A DNA stretch of 64,000 nucleotides, from positions 62,001 to 126,000 of the forward strand of contig NZ_BMOI01000010.1 of the NCBI RefSeq assembly GCF_014646995.1. The letters are read 5' to 3'. Below, in pieces: positions 25,909 to 34,692 of the stretch. Below the pieces are notes generated by a model. It ran no database searches and was not told the DNA's origin. It worked only from the letters and a program-made list of their open reading frames with translations. This DNA comes from Curtobacterium luteum (lineage in GTDB: Bacteria > Actinomycetota > Actinomycetes > Actinomycetales > Microbacteriaceae). How positions within the stretch are numbered: the stretch's first letter is position 1; the number at the start of each line of letters is the position of its first letter. Both the position numbers and the translations under genes were made by a program.

Positions 25909-26958
25909 TCAGCCGAGCCGGTCGCGCAGGAACGCGACGACCCGCTTGCTCATGGCCTCGTCGAGCTGGGCGATCGAGTGCGCCGTCCCCTCCACCTGCA
26001 CGAACGTGACCGGCACGTCGTGGTCCCGGAGCGCGGTCGCGAACTCCGTCGACTCCCAGAGCGGGATGAACTCGTCGGTCGAGTGCCCGATGAAGAACGG
26101 TGGGGTGTCCGCCGTCACCTGCGACATCGGCGATGCCCGCTCGGCCGCCGGACAGCGCGAGTACGTCCGGCAGCCGAGGTAGAGCAGCTGCTTCCGCTGG
26201 AACGACGCGGACACCCCGTCGGCCTCGGTCGAGCGGCTCGTCAGGTCCGTCGGACCGCTCAGGTCGACGACGGCCCGGATCCGGTCGCCCTCGGCGTACG
26301 CGGGTGACTCGTGGTCGGTGACCGCGAGCAGGGCGGCGAGGTTGCCCCCGGCGCTCCCGCCGAACAGCCCGACGCGGTCCCGGTCGACGTCGTATGTCTC
26401 GAGCGTCGCCGGCCGGAACACCCAGTCGAGCGCGCGGCGGACGTCGTCGAAGCCGGCCGGGAACGGGTCGGTCGGAGCGAGCCGGTAGTCGACGTTGAAG
26501 GTGACGAAGCCCTCCGACGCGAGGTACTGGCAGACCGACCGGTAGGCGGCGGTCGCCTTGTCGCCGTGCGACCAGCTCCCGCCGTGGATCATCATCACGG
26601 CGGGCCTGGCGGTGCTCGATGCCCGGGCGAGCGCCCGCGGGTCCGCCGAGGCCGAGGCCGAGGCCCCCGAGGTCGTGGCTCCCGCGGACGGCGCAGCGGT
26701 GGCCGTGGGCGTGGCGGTGGTGTCGGGAGGACTGTCCGCGGGCAGGCACACGTCGAGTCGCTGCAGCGGGGCGGACCCGTACGGTACGTCCGCGACGACG
26801 TCGATCCCGTGGTACCGGAGCGACAGCGGGTAGATGACCGGGTCCGCGGTGACGGTCGTGTTCCGGTCGCCGGTCGGGTCCGCGCTGCAGGCGGCCACCG
26901 TCAGCAGCGCCGCGAGCACGCCGACGACTGCGAGCACGGTGCGGCGTCCGGTTCCCAT
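25909..26958 (-). CDS. Secreted lipoprotein esterase, alpha/beta-hydrolase (BD-FAE/HSL-like)
   Basis: 349 aa. A signal peptide, TVLAVVGVLAALLTVAACS, ends in a VAAC lipobox, so the protein is likely a lipoprotein on the outer face of the membrane. A Thr/Ala/Ser linker follows (residues ~75-105). The catalytic domain has the oxyanion motif MMIHGGSWSHGD, the nucleophile elbow GLFGGSAGGNLAA and a late EGTAHSIAQLD with the catalytic His. ATG 26958 is 7 nt past TAGCGT (26966-26971, minus strand). Substrate unknown. Confidence 0.86.
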   Translation of the reverse strand: MGTGRRTVLAVVGVLAALLTVAACSADPTGDRNTTVTADPVIYPLSLRYHGIDVVADVPYGSAPLQRLDVCLPADSPPDTTATPTATAAPSAGATTSGASASASADPRALARASSTARPAVMMIHGGSWSHGDKATAAYRSVCQYLASEGFVTFNVDYRLAPTDPFPAGFDDVRRALDWVFRPATLETYDVDRDRVGLFGGSAGGNLAALLAVTDHESPAYAEGDRIRAVVDLSGPTDLTSRSTEADGVSASFQRKQLLYLGCRTYSRCPAAERASPMSQVTADTPPFFIGHSTDEFIPLWESTEFATALRDHDVPVTFVQVEGTAHSIAQLDEAMSKRVVAFLRDRLG

Positions 26959-27000
26959 CCCGACAACGCTAACCCGGCGCCCCGGCCCGCGCGCCCGCCT

Positions 27001-27035
27001 CCGGTGCCAGGACGGGGTCCCGGTGCCAGGATGGG
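27001..27035. repeat. Direct repeat in the promoter of the PPK2 gene
   Basis: CCGGTGCCAGGANGGG occurs at 27001-27016 and 27020-27035, a 19-bp period, about two helical turns. It lies 40-75 bp before the GTG start, so it may bind a regulator in tandem or simply be a duplicated promoter segment. Confidence 0.5.
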
Positions 27036-27074
27036 ACCAGACCCGCAGTGGGACGAGACCCCGCAGGAGGACCC

Positions 27075-27929
27075 GTGAGCCGTCGCAAGGCCTGGAACGC
27101 CGACCCCGAACCACTGCTCCGCGTCGAGGAGGGCTTCCGCCTCGACCGCGTCGACCCCGACGCCACCCCGGGGTTCCCCGGCCGGAAGATCGACGGGCTC
27201 GAAGCGCTCGCCGCCGGCGCCGCCCGGCTCTCCGCGCTCCAGGAACGCCTGCACGCGTCGTCCACGGCGGGCGACGAACGCCGGGTGCTCCTCGTGCTGC
27301 AGGCGATGGACACGGCGGGCAAGGGCGGCATCGTCTCGCACGTCGTCGGCGCCGTCGACCCGAACGGTGTCCACTACGCAGGCTTCAAGGCCCCGACGGC
27401 CGAGGAGCGCGAGCACGACTTCCTCTGGCGGATCGAGCGCGAGCTGCCCGGAGCCGGACAGCTCGGGGTGTTCGACCGCTCCCACTACGAGGACGTCCTC
27501 ATCCAGCGCGTCCGGTCGTTCGCCCCGCCGGAGGAGATCGAGCGGCGCTACGGGGCCATCGTCGACTTCGAGGACCGCCTGGTCGCGGCGGGCACCACGA
27601 TCGTCAAGGTCATGCTGCACATCTCGAAGGACGAGCAGCGCGAACGCCTCGGCGACCGGCTCGACCGGCCTGACAAGCACTGGAAGTTCAACCCCGGCGA
27701 CATCGACGAGCGCCTGCTGTGGGACGACTACCAGGAGGCGTACCAGATCGCCCTCGAGCGGACGTCGACCCCGCAGGCGCCCTGGTACGTCGTGCCGGCG
27801 AACCGGAAGTGGTACGCCCGGCTGGCGGTGCAGCAGCTCCTGCTCCGCGCGCTCGAGGACATGCAGCTCACGTGGCCGCCCGCGGACTTCGACGTGGCCG
27901 AGCAACGTCGTCGGCTCGCCGAGTCCTGA
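27075..27929 (+). CDS. ppk2: Polyphosphate kinase 2 family protein
   Basis: 284 aa, the single-domain PPK2 length. LLVLQAMDTAGKGGIVSHVV carries the Walker A (about residues 76-84), FDRSHYEDVL the Walker B region and lid lysines follow; KHWKFNPGDIDER and ANRKWYARLAV are family hallmarks. PPK2 enzymes phosphorylate nucleoside mono- or diphosphates with polyphosphate; which subclass applies is not certain. GTG 27075 follows AGGAGG (27065-27070) by 4 nt. Confidence 0.93.
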   Translation: MSRRKAWNADPEPLLRVEEGFRLDRVDPDATPGFPGRKIDGLEALAAGAARLSALQERLHASSTAGDERRVLLVLQAMDTAGKGGIVSHVVGAVDPNGVHYAGFKAPTAEEREHDFLWRIERELPGAGQLGVFDRSHYEDVLIQRVRSFAPPEEIERRYGAIVDFEDRLVAAGTTIVKVMLHISKDEQRERLGDRLDRPDKHWKFNPGDIDERLLWDDYQEAYQIALERTSTPQAPWYVVPANRKWYARLAVQQLLLRALEDMQLTWPPADFDVAEQRRRLAES

Positions 27930-27942
27930 CCGGGCTCCCACC

Positions 27943-27980
27943 CGGCCGGGAGGCACGGCTCGCCCCCGCCACGCGCCTCG
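27943..27980. repeat. Degenerate GGGAGGC-family element after PPK2
   Basis: GGCCGGGAGGCACGG starts at 27944, and the opposite side carries CGCGCCTCGCC (27971-27981), so pairing is partial. A decayed copy at the 3' end of the PPK2 gene. Confidence 0.5.
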
Positions 27981-28016
27981 CCTCTGCACGGGCTGGCCAC
28001 GCGTCGCCGGATCGCG

Positions 28017-28199
28017 TAGACTCACGCGGTCGGCTCTCGACGCCGTGACATTGTGATCACGGAGTGTTCGTCTGGGTGTGTGTTGCTCGAGGGCTGGATT
28101 CACGTCGATCCGCGACGGGAAGAACCCCCTCTCCGCACGCTGCCTGCGCCGATGTCGCTGCCGGGCCCTGCGGACGTTCTGCACCCCAGGAAAGTAGCC
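28017..28199 (+). promoter_or_regulatory. Promoter and ~170-nt leader of the DEAD-box helicase gene
   Basis: TAGACT (28017-28022) is a good -10. From the expected start near 28029 to ATG 28200 there is no gene, giving an unusually long leader for this window. Long leaders are typical of cold-shock helicase mRNAs; the region contains short GC-rich stems but I cannot assign a riboswitch class. Confidence 0.55.
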
Positions 28200-30284
28200 A
28201 TGGCCCCGTACAACAAGGGCGGCGCGGACAACCGTGCCTCCGACCGCGTCCGCCACCCGAACGGCACCCCCGCCGCTCGCAGCAGCAAGCACCGCGGCTT
28301 CCGCGCAGCCGATCCGTCGCAGCCGCGCCAGAAGCAGCGCTGGGACGCCGAGGAGCGTCGCGGCCGCGGCGCACAGGGCGACCGTCCCGCGCGCCCGAAC
28401 TGGGAGCCCCGCGAGGGCGGCCAGAGCCGCTGGAACCGTGACGACCGCGGGCCCCGCCGCGATCAGGACGACCGCGCTCCGCGTCGGTTCGACCGCGACG
28501 ATCGTGACCGTGCGCCGCGTCGTGATCGTGACGACCGTGCCCCGCGTCGCTTCGACCGTGACGACCGTGACCGTGCACCGCGTCGTGACCACGATGACCG
28601 TGCACCCCGCCGCTTCGAGCGCGACGATCGCGCGCCGCGTCGGTTCGAGCGCGACGATCGCGCGCCGCGTCGGTTCGAGCGCGACGATCGCGCGCCGCGT
28701 CGGTTCGACCGCGACGACCGCGACCGTGCACCTCGTCGTGACCAGGACGACCGTCCGCGTCGCTTCGACCGTGACGACCGTCCCCGTCGCTTCGACCGTG
28801 ACGACCGTGACCGTGCGCCACGTCGTGACCAGGACGACCGTGCCCCGCGCCGGTTCGACCGTGACGAGCGCGCCCCGCGCCGCTCCTTCGACGAGGACCG
28901 TCCCCGCCGCGAGCGCTTCGACCGCGACGACCGCGACCGTGCCCCCCGTCGCTTCGACGACCGCCCGCGCCGTTCGTTCGACGAGGACCGTCCGCGCCGC
29001 GACCGCTCGGACCGCGACGAGACCCGCACGCCGTACGTGCCGGCCGACGACGTCAAGCTCGAGAAGCTCCAGGCCGAGGCCACCGTCGCGGCCGACGTCG
29101 AGGGCGTGACCTTCGGCGACCTCGGCATCGGCGGCAACATCTCCCGCGCACTCGCCGAGCTCGGCGCCGCGACCCCGTTCCCGATCCAGGCCGCCACGAT
29201 CCCCGACGTCATCGCCGGCAAGGACGTGCTCGGCCGTGGTCGCACGGGTTCCGGCAAGACGATCGCGTTCGGTGCGCCCCTCGTCGAGAAGCTCATGGAG
29301 CACGGCGGCGGCACCAAGCGGAAGATGGGTCGAGCCCCACGCGCGCTCATCCTCGCGCCGACCCGCGAGCTCGCCCTGCAGATCGACCGCACGGTGCAGC
29401 CGATCGCCCGCTCGGTCGGGCTCTTCACGACCCAGATCTACGGCGGTGTCCCGTACGGCCGCCAGGAGGGTGCCCTCGAGCGCGGCGTCGACATCATCGT
29501 CGGTACGCCCGGTCGCGTCCAGGACCTCATGAACAAGGGGAAGCTCGACCTCAGCGAGGTCATCATCTCCGTGCTCGACGAGGCCGACCACATGTGCGAC
29601 CTCGGGTTCCTCGAGCCGGTCCGCGAGATCCTCTCCGCGACCGCCGAGGTCACGCCGCAGGGCAACCGCGCGCAGAAGCTCCTGTTCAGCGCGACCCTCG
29701 ACGCCCAGGTGGCCTCGCTCGTGTCGGAGTTCCTGCACGAGCCGAGCGTCCACGAGGTCGCCGGTGAAGACCAGGCGTCCTCGACGATCGACCACCGCGT
29801 GCTCGTGGTCGAACAGCGCCAGAAGGACCAGCTGCTCGAGGAGCTCGTCGCAGGCTCCGGCAAGACCATCGTCTTCGCCCGCACCCGCGCGTACGCCGAG
29901 CGGCTCGCCGACCAGTTCGAGGACGCCGGCATCCGCGCGACCTCGCTCCACGGCGACCTCAACCAGTCGCGGCGCACCCGGAACCTCGGGCTGCTGACCA
30001 GCGGCCGGGTGAACGTGCTCGTGGCGACCGACGTCGCGGCCCGCGGGATCCACGTCGACGACGTGTCGCTCGTGGTGCAGGCCGACGCACCAGACGACTA
30101 CAAGGCGTACATGCACCGCTCCGGCCGCACGGGCCGCGCCGGAGCCGAGGGCACGGTCGTGACGATCGTCACCCGGAACCGCCGGCGCAAGATCGAGGGC
30201 ATCCTCGACAACGCCGAGATCGAGGCCGACCTCGTGGAGGCCGCCCCCGGCGACCGCCTGGTCGCGGAGCTCGCGGCGCGCTGA
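28200..30284 (+). CDS. DEAD-box RNA helicase with Arg/Asp-repeat N-terminus
   Basis: 694 aa. Residues ~80-273 are a charged low-complexity region made of APRRFERDD- and [13 protein letters not shown] units. The helicase core follows: Q motif [12 protein letters not shown], Walker [11 protein letters not shown] (~345), [16 protein letters not shown] (~459), SATL, and the second RecA domain with [13 protein letters not shown] and [10 protein letters not shown] (~639). Such proteins act in ribosome assembly and RNA decay, often in the cold. The disordered repeats are N-terminal here, whereas in most bacterial DEAD proteins basic tails are C-terminal. ATG 28200 follows AGGAAAG. Confidence 0.95.
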   Translation: MAPYNKGGADNRASDRVRHPNGTPAARSSKHRGFRAADPSQPRQKQRWDAEERRGRGAQGDRPARPNWEPREGGQSRWNRDDRGPRRDQDDRAPRRFDRDDRDRAPRRDRDDRAPRRFDRDDRDRAPRRDHDDRAPRRFERDDRAPRRFERDDRAPRRFERDDRAPRRFDRDDRDRAPRRDQDDRPRRFDRDDRPRRFDRDDRDRAPRRDQDDRAPRRFDRDERAPRRSFDEDRPRRERFDRDDRDRAPRRFDDRPRRSFDEDRPRRDRSDRDETRTPYVPADDVKLEKLQAEATVAADVEGVTFGDLGIGGNISRALAELGAATPFPIQAATIPDVIAGKDVLGRGRTGSGKTIAFGAPLVEKLMEHGGGTKRKMGRAPRALILAPTRELALQIDRTVQPIARSVGLFTTQIYGGVPYGRQEGALERGVDIIVGTPGRVQDLMNKGKLDLSEVIISVLDEADHMCDLGFLEPVREILSATAEVTPQGNRAQKLLFSATLDAQVASLVSEFLHEPSVHEVAGEDQASSTIDHRVLVVEQRQKDQLLEELVAGSGKTIVFARTRAYAERLADQFEDAGIRATSLHGDLNQSRRTRNLGLLTSGRVNVLVATDVAARGIHVDDVSLVVQADAPDDYKAYMHRSGRTGRAGAEGTVVTIVTRNRRRKIEGILDNAEIEADLVEAAPGDRLVAELAAR
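28621..28710. repeat. 30-bp exact coding tandem repeat, three copies
   Basis: Three units start at 28621, 28651 and 28681, each beginning GCGACGATCGCGCGCCGCGT; the first two are identical and the third differs only at its last bases. Each encodes ten residues of the [10 protein letters not shown] type inside the helicase. Near-identity at the DNA level suggests recent expansion by slippage. Confidence 0.9.
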
Positions 30285-30296
30285 CGCACGGACGGA

Positions 30297-30340
30297 CCGA
30301 CGGGAGGCACGGTGCCAGCTGGCACCGTGCCTCCCGTCGG
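30297..30340. terminator. Perfect 44-bp GGGAGGC-family palindrome
   Basis: Arms 30297-30316 (starting CCGACGGGAGGCACGG) and 30321-30340 are perfectly complementary around AGCT. It lies 13 nt after the helicase stop and 18 nt past the stop of the convergent DinB gene, so it is placed as a two-way terminator. TTG follows on the plus strand. Confidence 0.8.
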
Positions 30341-30357
30341 TTGCTGGAGCAGCCGCG

Positions 30358-30867
30358 TCAGCGGTTGCAGAAGAGCAGACCGCGCACGTACCCGGTCTGA
30401 CCGGCGTGCTGGACGCAGTCGTCGAGGATGCTGACGAGCCGGACGCCCGCGGTCACGGGCGGGTCCCAGGCGTCGTCCACGACCGCGTCGAGGTCCTCCG
30501 GGGTCAGCGTGCCGAGGTACGCGACGGTCCGGGCGGTGACCGCGTCGAGGTAGCCGGACAGCAGGTCCGCCGACGCACGGACACGACCGACGTCGTCCCG
30601 GGACATGCCGTACCCGAGTGCCTCCGCGGGGAACGGCAGGCCGAACCGCCGGGCCCAGCCGTCCGCGGTCCAGACCTGCTCGGAGCCCGCGAGGTCCGCG
30701 ACCTGTGCGTCCTGGCCCCGGGCGGTGTGCCACGCGAGCCAGGCCAGCGTGTTCGCTCCCGCCGCGGGCCGGGCGGCGAGCTGGTCCTCGGACAGGCCGT
30801 CGAGGGCGCGGCCGACGGTCGCCGGGACGCGGGAGAACGCTTCGGTGAGGAGTGCAGCGGGTGTCAT
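30358..30867 (-). CDS. DinB-like (DUF664) metal-binding protein
   Basis: 169 aa. TLAWLAWHTARGQDAQVADL and SILDDCVQHAGQTGYVRGLL carry the spaced His residues of DinB/YfiT proteins, many of which are thiol-dependent transferases in Actinobacteria (mycothiol or similar). ATG 30867 lies 7 nt past TAGCGT (30875-30880, minus strand). It lies 10 bp downstream of the leftward MarR gene. Confidence 0.85.
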   Translation of the reverse strand: MTPAALLTEAFSRVPATVGRALDGLSEDQLAARPAAGANTLAWLAWHTARGQDAQVADLAGSEQVWTADGWARRFGLPFPAEALGYGMSRDDVGRVRASADLLSGYLDAVTARTVAYLGTLTPEDLDAVVDDAWDPPVTAGVRLVSILDDCVQHAGQTGYVRGLLFCNR

Positions 30868-30877
30868 GCCCGCGACG

Positions 30878-31393
30878 CTACGCGCGGTGCGCGAGGGCGT
30901 CGCCGACCTGCTCGAAGACCTCCGCGAGCGCCGTGCGTGCGGCCGGCGCGACGGCGTCGGCGAAGGCGGTCCGCCACGGTGCGCTGAGCTCCTCGGCGAT
31001 CCCGGCGCCCGACGGTGTGAGGTGCAGGAGGATGCTCCGGCGGTCGTTCGGGTTCGGACGGCGCTCGAGGTGCCCGCGCTGCTCGAGGCGGTCGATGAGC
31101 GACGTCATGGCGCCGGTCGACAGCTGGAGGAACGCCCTGGCGTCCTTCGGGGTCATCCCCTCGCCGTCCGCGGCGGCGAGGTGGAAGACGAGCCGTGCGT
31201 CGGTCGGGCCGAGGTCACGCGCCGCGCTCGCACGGTCCAGGGCCTGCGTGTGCCGGGCCTGGAACCGCCGGAACGCGTCGACGAGTCGATCGAGCTCGGC
31301 GTCCGACGCGGGCACGAGGACGTCGGGGGAGGCCGGCGCCGGCGGCAGCTCGGTGGCTCTGCGTCCGGGGAGGACGGGGGTGGTGTCCGACAT
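30878..31393 (-). CDS. MarR family transcriptional regulator
   Basis: 171 aa. The MarR winged helix spans LGPTDARLVFHLAAADG, LSTGAMTSLIDRLEQRGHLE and NPNDRRSILLHLTPSG. ATG 31393 is chosen; the longer frame upstream runs through the promoter. On the minus strand TACACT (31445-31450) is the probable -10, with an AGTAGCT-containing box lying in its -35 spacer, so it is likely autoregulated. The DinB gene is next in the same direction and may be a target. Confidence 0.9.
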   Translation of the reverse strand: MSDTTPVLPGRRATELPPAPASPDVLVPASDAELDRLVDAFRRFQARHTQALDRASAARDLGPTDARLVFHLAAADGEGMTPKDARAFLQLSTGAMTSLIDRLEQRGHLERRPNPNDRRSILLHLTPSGAGIAEELSAPWRTAFADAVAPAARTALAEVFEQVGDALAHRA

Positions 31394-31454
31394 CGCGGTT
31401 CTCTCGGGTGGGGGTGGCCGACGCGGTGGGAGCCGCGTTCGTCCAGTGTACGCA

Positions 31455-31536
31455 AGTAGCTCAACGATCAAACTACCCCGACAGGGGGCCGAGCCGTGTC
31501 TTGTGTGTCGCACGGCGATCGAGTAGCTTGACGATC
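31455..31536. promoter_or_regulatory. Two copies of a putative MarR box
   Basis: AGTAGCTCAACGATC (31455-31469) and AGTAGCTTGACGATC (31522-31536) differ at two bases and are 67 bp apart. The first covers the marR promoter, the second lies upstream of the secreted-protein gene at 31649. One regulator may therefore control both directions. Confidence 0.6.
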
Positions 31537-31648
31537 GTAACAACACGACGGTCGCTCACCTCGACCGCCGCCACGGCACGCAGCGCGACCAACCACCGCG
31601 GGTCCGGGCCGGCCACCGATCAGATCACTTCTCCGCTGGAGCACACCC

Positions 31649-32248
31649 ATGTCCCGTGTCACGCCTCGCGCTGCCCGTCTCGCCGCCTGGATCGCCGTCC
31701 CCGCCGCACTCGTCGCCTCGGGCGTCGTCGTCTCGACCGCCTCCTACTCCGCGTTCTCCGCCACCACCGTCAACCCGACGAGCAACTGGACCGCCGGCAC
31801 GGTCGCACTCTCCGACGACGACGCCAACACCGCGCTGTTCACCGTCACGGGGTTGAAGCCCGGGTCGACCGGCACCAACTGCATCGCGGTGACGTCCACG
31901 GGGTCGCTGCCCTCGACCGTCAAGCTGTACGGGACGAACGCGGCGACGACGAACGCGCTCGCGACCAACATCAACCTCACCGTCGAGCAGGGCACCGGCG
32001 GCGGCTTCGGCTCGTGCACGGGCTTCACCGCCGCGGCGACGAGCGGCACCCTCTACACGGGCACGGTCGGCGGCTTCGGCTCGACGTCGACGAACTTCGC
32101 CTCCGGCATCGGCACGTGGGCCCCGACCGGCACCGCGTCCGAGACCCGCGTCTACCGGTTCACGTACACCGTCCCGACCTCGGCGCCGAACTCGATCCAG
32201 GGCGGCACGGCGGCCCTCGGGTTCACGTGGGAGGCCCAGAACAGCTGA
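31649..32248 (+). CDS. SipW-dependent-type secreted protein (TasA/camelysin-like)
   Basis: 199 aa. The N-terminus, RLAAWIAVPAALVASGVVV, leads into STASYSAFSATTVNPTSNW, the characteristic SipW-type processing region, where the mature chain starts just after a short hydrophobic segment. The mature part is Thr/Ser/Gly-rich and beta-like with two Cys (TNCIAV, GSCTGF) that could form a disulfide. Relatives form extracellular fibres in Bacillus biofilms; whether this one does is unknown. ATG 31649 is supported by the signal peptide. The likely processing peptidase is the next gene, 45 bp on. Confidence 0.85.
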   Translation: MSRVTPRAARLAAWIAVPAALVASGVVVSTASYSAFSATTVNPTSNWTAGTVALSDDDANTALFTVTGLKPGSTGTNCIAVTSTGSLPSTVKLYGTNAATTNALATNINLTVEQGTGGGFGSCTGFTAAATSGTLYTGTVGGFGSTSTNFASGIGTWAPTGTASETRVYRFTYTVPTSAPNSIQGGTAALGFTWEAQNS

Positions 32249-32293
32249 TCCGCCCGCACGGTCCCGTCGTCGCACGCCAGGTCGGAGGTCCTC

Positions 32294-33457
32294 GTGGTCA
32301 GCACCGCGGTGCCCGGTGGTCACCTGCCCCGGGCCGTGCTGCGTGACGCCGTCGACTGGGGGCGGGTGGTCGTGGCGACCGCGGCCCGCGCGGTCGTGGC
32401 CGGGCTCCTCGGGCTCGCGCTCTGGGCGGCTGCGCCGGCGCTCATCGGCTGGCAACCCACCACGGTGATGACCGGGTCGATGGCGCCGCGGCTGGCGCCC
32501 GGTGACGTCGTCGTCTCCCGGCCGGTACCGCCCGACGAGGTCAGGCCGGGCCGGATCCTGCTCGCCGACGACCCCGACGTGTCCGGCCACCTCCGGATGC
32601 ACCGGTTCGTGGAGGAGGGCCCCGGCGGCAGCATCGTCACGAAGGGCGACGCCAACCCGCAGGCGGACTCGACGCCGCTCGAGCGGTCCGCGGTGCACGG
32701 TGTGGCCTTCCTCCGCATCCCGTTCATCGCCGCGCCGGTCACCTGGCTCCACGACGGCGACTGGGTGCGGCTCGTGCTGCTCGGGCTCGGCCTCGCCGCG
32801 GTGCTCGCCCTGTGCACGGTGGACGGCTCGCTCCGGCGGCTCGTCGACGAACCCGCGGACCCCGGCGACCCACCGGACGACCCCGGGGGCGACCCCTCGA
32901 CCGGCCTGGAGGCGCGGGGCGGGCCCGTCACGTCCCTCCAGGCCGACGGATCCCCGCCCGGCACACGCCGGTCGCCGCGCGGACACGGGCGACGACGCCG
33001 TCCGCAGCACCGGCTGCGCCGGCTCGGCGGCACGGCCGCCGTGGTGCTGCTCACCGTCGGGGTCGGGACCCTGGCGCCACCGTCCGCGGTCGCGGCCCCG
33101 TTCTCGCGGACGACCGGCTCGGCGTCGAACTACGGGGCGGGGACGCCACAGGCGGTCCTGACGCTGTCGTGCGCCCCGGCGAGCAGTGACAGCGTCACGA
33201 TCTCCTGGACCTACCCGACCACGCCCGGCATCGGCGAGCCGTACAGCTTCGACCTCGTGTCCGGCGGGACGCAGGTCGCGACCGCGGACGGCGGCGCGAC
33301 CTCGCTGACCTACCGCGGCGGCGGCCTGCTCGTCGTCGGGACCTACGACCTCCGCCTCCGCACGAACCTCGGGGGCACGTGGACGGTGCTCAGCCCGCAG
33401 ACGGTACGGGTGCGGGTGCTCTCGGTCGTCGGCCTGGGGTCGGCTGCCTGCGCCTGA
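32294..33457 (+). CDS. SipW-type signal peptidase I fused to a secreted-type C-terminal domain
   Basis: 387 aa. Residues ~26-53 form a membrane anchor, then MTGSMAPRLAPGDVVV with the catalytic Ser62, RMHRFVEE with His103 in place of the bacterial Lys, and VTKGDANPQAD. This Ser/His pattern is the ER-type (S26B, SipW) peptidase. A second helix lies at ~157-176. After an Arg/Pro/Gly linker, residues ~242-270 look like another signal-peptide region (GGTAAVVLLTVGVGTLAPPS, then AVAAPFSRTT), followed by ~110 residues of beta-sandwich type with Fn3-like strands. GTG 32294 follows GGAGG (32284-32288) by 5 nt. It forms an operon with the substrate gene upstream. Confidence 0.85.
   Translation: MVSTAVPGGHLPRAVLRDAVDWGRVVVATAARAVVAGLLGLALWAAAPALIGWQPTTVMTGSMAPRLAPGDVVVSRPVPPDEVRPGRILLADDPDVSGHLRMHRFVEEGPGGSIVTKGDANPQADSTPLERSAVHGVAFLRIPFIAAPVTWLHDGDWVRLVLLGLGLAAVLALCTVDGSLRRLVDEPADPGDPPDDPGGDPSTGLEARGGPVTSLQADGSPPGTRRSPRGHGRRRRPQHRLRRLGGTAAVVLLTVGVGTLAPPSAVAAPFSRTTGSASNYGAGTPQAVLTLSCAPASSDSVTISWTYPTTPGIGEPYSFDLVSGGTQVATADGGATSLTYRGGGLLVVGTYDLRLRTNLGGTWTVLSPQTVRVRVLSVVGLGSAACA
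32903..32944. repeat. GGAGGC-family hairpin inside the signal peptidase gene
   Basis: GGCCTGGAGG (32903-32912) and CCTCCAGGCC (32935-32944) form the arms of the same repeat family seen at gene ends. Here it lies in frame in the linker between protease and C-terminal domain (residues ~203-217), encoding Gly/Pro/Ser-rich residues. Confidence 0.75.
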
Positions 33458-33528
33458 CCACGACGGCTTCCGTCCACAGGGGCCGCGGGGCGCCGGGGGA
33501 TGTCCGTGGGCGGCGCTACCGTGACCGC

Positions 33529-34692
33529 ATGCGGATCCTGCACACCGGCGACTGGCACCTCGGTCGCACCCTGCTCGGAGCCGACCTCCTCGACCACCAG
33601 GGGGCCTTCCTCGACCACCTCGTCGACGTCGTCCGGGCACGCGCGGTCGACCTCGTGGTGGTCGCCGGCGACGTCTACGACCGGGCGATCCCGCCGGTCG
33701 AGGCGGTCCGCATGCTCTCGCGCGCACTCGAGCGCCTCGCCGAGCACGCCACCGTCGTCATCACCCCGGGCAACCACGACTCGGCCGCTCGGCTCGGGTT
33801 CGGCGCCGGGGTGATGGGTCAGCGGGTGCGGATCCTCGCCGAACCCGCGGGCATCGGCACGCCGGTGCTCGTCGACGACCCGGACGGCACGGTCGCCGTC
33901 TACGGCATCCCCTACCTGCACCCCGACCTGACGCGGTGGGCCCTCGCCGACGTCCCGGACGAGCCGCTCGCCCGCTCCCACCAGGCCGTGGTGGGTGCCG
34001 CCACCGACCGCATCCGGGCCGACCTGGCCGGCCGTCCCGGCACGCGGAGCGTCGTCGTGGCCCACGCCTTCGTCGGTGGCGCGCAACCGAGCGACAGCGA
34101 GCAGGACATCCGCGTCGGCGGGGTCGACATGGTCGCCCGGTCCGCCTTCGACGGGTTCGACTACGTCGCCCTCGGCCACCTGCACGGACCGCAGCGGGTG
34201 GGCGACGGGGACCGCGTGCGGTACGCCGGGTCCCCGCTCGCGTTCTCGTTCGGCGAGCGGCACCAGGCGAAGTCGGTCACGCTCGTCGACCTCGCTGCCG
34301 ACGGCACGGTCGCCGTCGAACTGCTCCCCGCCCCGGTGCCGCGACGGCTCGTCGACGTCCGGGCGGCCATCGCCTCGATCGAGTCCGGCGACTTCGCGGC
34401 GGACGCCGACGCCTGGGTCCGTGTCGCCGTCACCGACACGGTGCACCCCGAGCGCATGTACGCGCGGGTGAAGGACCACCTGCCGCACGCCCTCGCGATC
34501 ACCCACGAGCCGGCCGACGCCGTCGCGCGACCCGCGGCGCGTGCGGTCACGGCGACGTCCGACCCGGTCGAGGTCGCCGCGGACTTCGTCGCCTTCGCCA
34601 CGGGCGCGCTGCCGGACGACGACGACCGCGCCGTCCTGACCGAGGCGTACGAGGCGGCCGCGCGGGTGCTGCAGACCGAGGGGGACCGCTGA
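33529..34692 (+). CDS. sbcD: Exonuclease subunit SbcD
   Basis: 387 aa. The metallophosphoesterase motifs are clear: [33 protein letters not shown] and GHLHGPQ. With SbcC it forms the MRN-like nuclease that opens DNA hairpins and blocked ends. ATG 33529 is 6 nt after TACCGT (33517-33522). Its stop overlaps the sbcC start by 1 nt (TGATG), giving tight coupling. Confidence 0.96.
   Translation: MRILHTGDWHLGRTLLGADLLDHQGAFLDHLVDVVRARAVDLVVVAGDVYDRAIPPVEAVRMLSRALERLAEHATVVITPGNHDSAARLGFGAGVMGQRVRILAEPAGIGTPVLVDDPDGTVAVYGIPYLHPDLTRWALADVPDEPLARSHQAVVGAATDRIRADLAGRPGTRSVVVAHAFVGGAQPSDSEQDIRVGGVDMVARSAFDGFDYVALGHLHGPQRVGDGDRVRYAGSPLAFSFGERHQAKSVTLVDLAADGTVAVELLPAPVPRRLVDVRAAIASIESGDFAADADAWVRVAVTDTVHPERMYARVKDHLPHALAITHEPADAVARPAARAVTATSDPVEVAADFVAFATGALPDDDDRAVLTEAYEAAARVLQTEGDR

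Noticed and set aside
28463..29428. Minus-strand Arg/Ser-rich frame over the helicase repeats
   Set aside because: Antisense reading of the RDD repeats; no start signal and no other support.
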